DNA from: Salinisphaera sp035690525
GTDB lineage: Bacteria > Pseudomonadota > Gammaproteobacteria > Nevskiales > Salinisphaeraceae
Length of the DNA: 25,412 nt
Assembly (NCBI RefSeq): GCF_035690525.1
Contig: NZ_DASSKM010000119.1
Coordinates: forward strand, 1-25,412
Direction of reading: 5' to 3'
Both the position numbers and the translations under genes were made by a program. Below the pieces are notes generated by a model. That model did no database searches. It saw nothing but the letters and a program-made list of their open reading frames with translations, and was not told where the DNA came from. Below, piece by piece: positions 24,754 to 25,412 of this stretch. Numbering within the stretch: position 1 is the stretch's first letter; every line of letters starts with the position of its first letter.

Positions 24754-25245
24754 ATGAAACGTCGTTGCGAACAGAAAGACCCTTCCTTGGGCAACCATCT
24801 GCCGGTCACTTGTCCGTCGGCGGAGGCGCTCGAATATGAATTGGCCTTTCTCGTACGCCGGATGGAGGCGTTGCGACGCCGTTTTCATTACGGGCTCGAG
24901 CGCGCGCATTATTTGCTGTTGGTCCTGCTCGAGCGCAACGACCGCCAGTCCGTCGGCGCTCTGGCCGATCAGGTCAATCTGGACGCGTCCACGGTGACAC
25001 GTCAGGTTGCAGCGATGAAAAACGCGGGCCTGGTCGAAAAGCACAACAATCCCGATGATCGTCGCGGCGGCTTCGTGACCATCACCGAAGCCGGGCGCGA
25101 TGCGGCGGTTCAAGTGCGCGAGCGTCGGCTGGAGCGGGTCGAGGAAGGCTTCCAAAACTGGTCCGAGGACGATCGTCGCGAGTTCGCCCGCCTGACCGCG
25201 CGCTATAACGACCAACTACGCGACATGCTCAACGACGAGGGTTAG
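24754..25245 (+). CDS. MarR family transcriptional regulator
   Basis: Predicted winged-helix dimeric repressor, 163 aa from the ATG at 24754 (MKRRCEQKD). A GTG at 24682 would add 24 residues but begins two bases after the TATAAT box, so it cannot be used by a transcript from that promoter. The DNA-binding part reads QSVGALADQVNLDASTVTRQ, then AAMKNAGLVEK, with the wing at NPDDRRGGFVTIT. Flanking helices (EALEYELAFLVRRME; FQNWSEDDRREFARLTARY) form the dimer interface as in the family. It is divergent from the dehydrogenase gene, with a shared promoter region, suggesting control of itself and that gene by a small acid or aromatic ligand; the ligand is unknown. Confidence 0.88.
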   Translation: MKRRCEQKDPSLGNHLPVTCPSAEALEYELAFLVRRMEALRRRFHYGLERAHYLLLVLLERNDRQSVGALADQVNLDASTVTRQVAAMKNAGLVEKHNNPDDRRGGFVTITEAGRDAAVQVRERRLERVEEGFQNWSEDDRREFARLTARYNDQLRDMLNDEG

Positions 25246-25277
25246 ACCCGGCGCTCTATCCGGCTTTCAAGCCTAAA

Positions 25278-25298
25278 ACCCGGCCATGAAGGCCGGGT
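25278..25298 (-). terminator. Rho-independent terminator of metF, possibly shared with marR
   Basis: An 8-bp stem ACCCGGCC/GGCCGGGT (25278-25285 and 25291-25298) with a five-base loop. On the minus strand it is followed by TTTTAGG, three bases after the metF stop. On the plus strand there is no T-run, but the convergent marR transcript would also meet it. Confidence 0.75.
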
Positions 25299-25301
25299 GC
25301 T

Positions 25302-25412
25302 TCACGCGTGAGCCACGCTGTGTGCGGCCGGCCCGGGCAACTTGAGGTCGTGCCAGAGCGATACCGTGGGTTCGGCCTTGTTGAGCGCATAGAAATGAAG
25401 GCCCGGCGCGCC
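25302..25412 (-). CDS. metF: 5,10-methylenetetrahydrofolate reductase, C-terminal end (partial)
   Basis: The last 36 codons of a minus-strand gene that runs off the right edge. It begins GAPGLHFYALNKAE, the conserved C-terminal strand of MetF (GVxxxHFYTLNRAE in E. coli-type enzymes), and ends with a non-conserved PGPAAHSVAHA tail. MetF reduces methylene-THF to methyl-THF for methionine synthesis with FAD. The call rests on this short segment only. A hairpin terminator follows the stop. Confidence 0.82.
   Translation of the reverse strand, partial: GAPGLHFYALNKAEPTVSLWHDLKLPGPAAHSVAHA

Overview
The window looks like chromosomal core DNA of a high-GC gammaproteobacterium. The grounds are strong G/C third-position bias, a CysJI sulfite reductase, an RpoH-FtsX-FtsE-FtsY block, a FabR-like TetR regulator, a MscK/KefA-type channel and an OpgD/MdoG protein. 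The overall look recalls Salinisphaera or relatives, but that is an impression that I could not test. I see no tRNA, rRNA, CRISPR array, insertion sequence, prophage or integrase. Nearly all of it is housekeeping DNA.

Left part, plus strand: the 3' part of bioF, then bioD (ATGA overlap), SURF1 and ctaB/cyoE, facing a minus-strand SLT-domain lipoprotein only 7 bp away. After an extremely AT-rich 49-bp leader island come cysJ and cysI, with a DUF2059 exported protein overlapping the end of cysI. A 215-bp spacer at 8331-8545 holds a 9-bp tandem repeat and two adjacent hairpins of dispersed-repeat type. A FabR-like repressor (minus) is then divergent from an unrecognised 94-aa gene, which precedes a giant MscK-type channel (plus).

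Middle, minus strand: read in the direction of transcription the order is thiD-thiE-hemL-ftsY-ftsE-ftsX-rpoH-opgD, a long co-directional run covering thiamine salvage, tetrapyrrole entry, SRP targeting, divisome ABC transporter, heat-shock sigma factor and periplasmic glucan synthesis. rpoH has its own extended -10 promoter. The opgD-like frame has a twin-arginine motif lying upstream of its only canonical start codon.

Right part: a gene-free stretch of about 680 bp (21636-22315) separates leftward from rightward transcription. It holds two perfect TTATNCACA DnaA boxes, a near-match, and a 12-bp direct repeat bracketing one box. This is the most unusual piece of the window. Then come an O-methyltransferase and a DUF938 methyltransferase-like gene (ATGA overlap), a 20-bp perfect palindrome serving as terminator, a D-2-hydroxyacid dehydrogenase (minus) divergent from a MarR regulator (plus) with an inverted repeat between them, and the 3' end of metF (minus) with its terminator.

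I did not find a clear new multi-gene system. The best leads are the DnaA-box intergenic region, the opgD start anomaly, the small gene before mscK, and the MarR/dehydrogenase control region.
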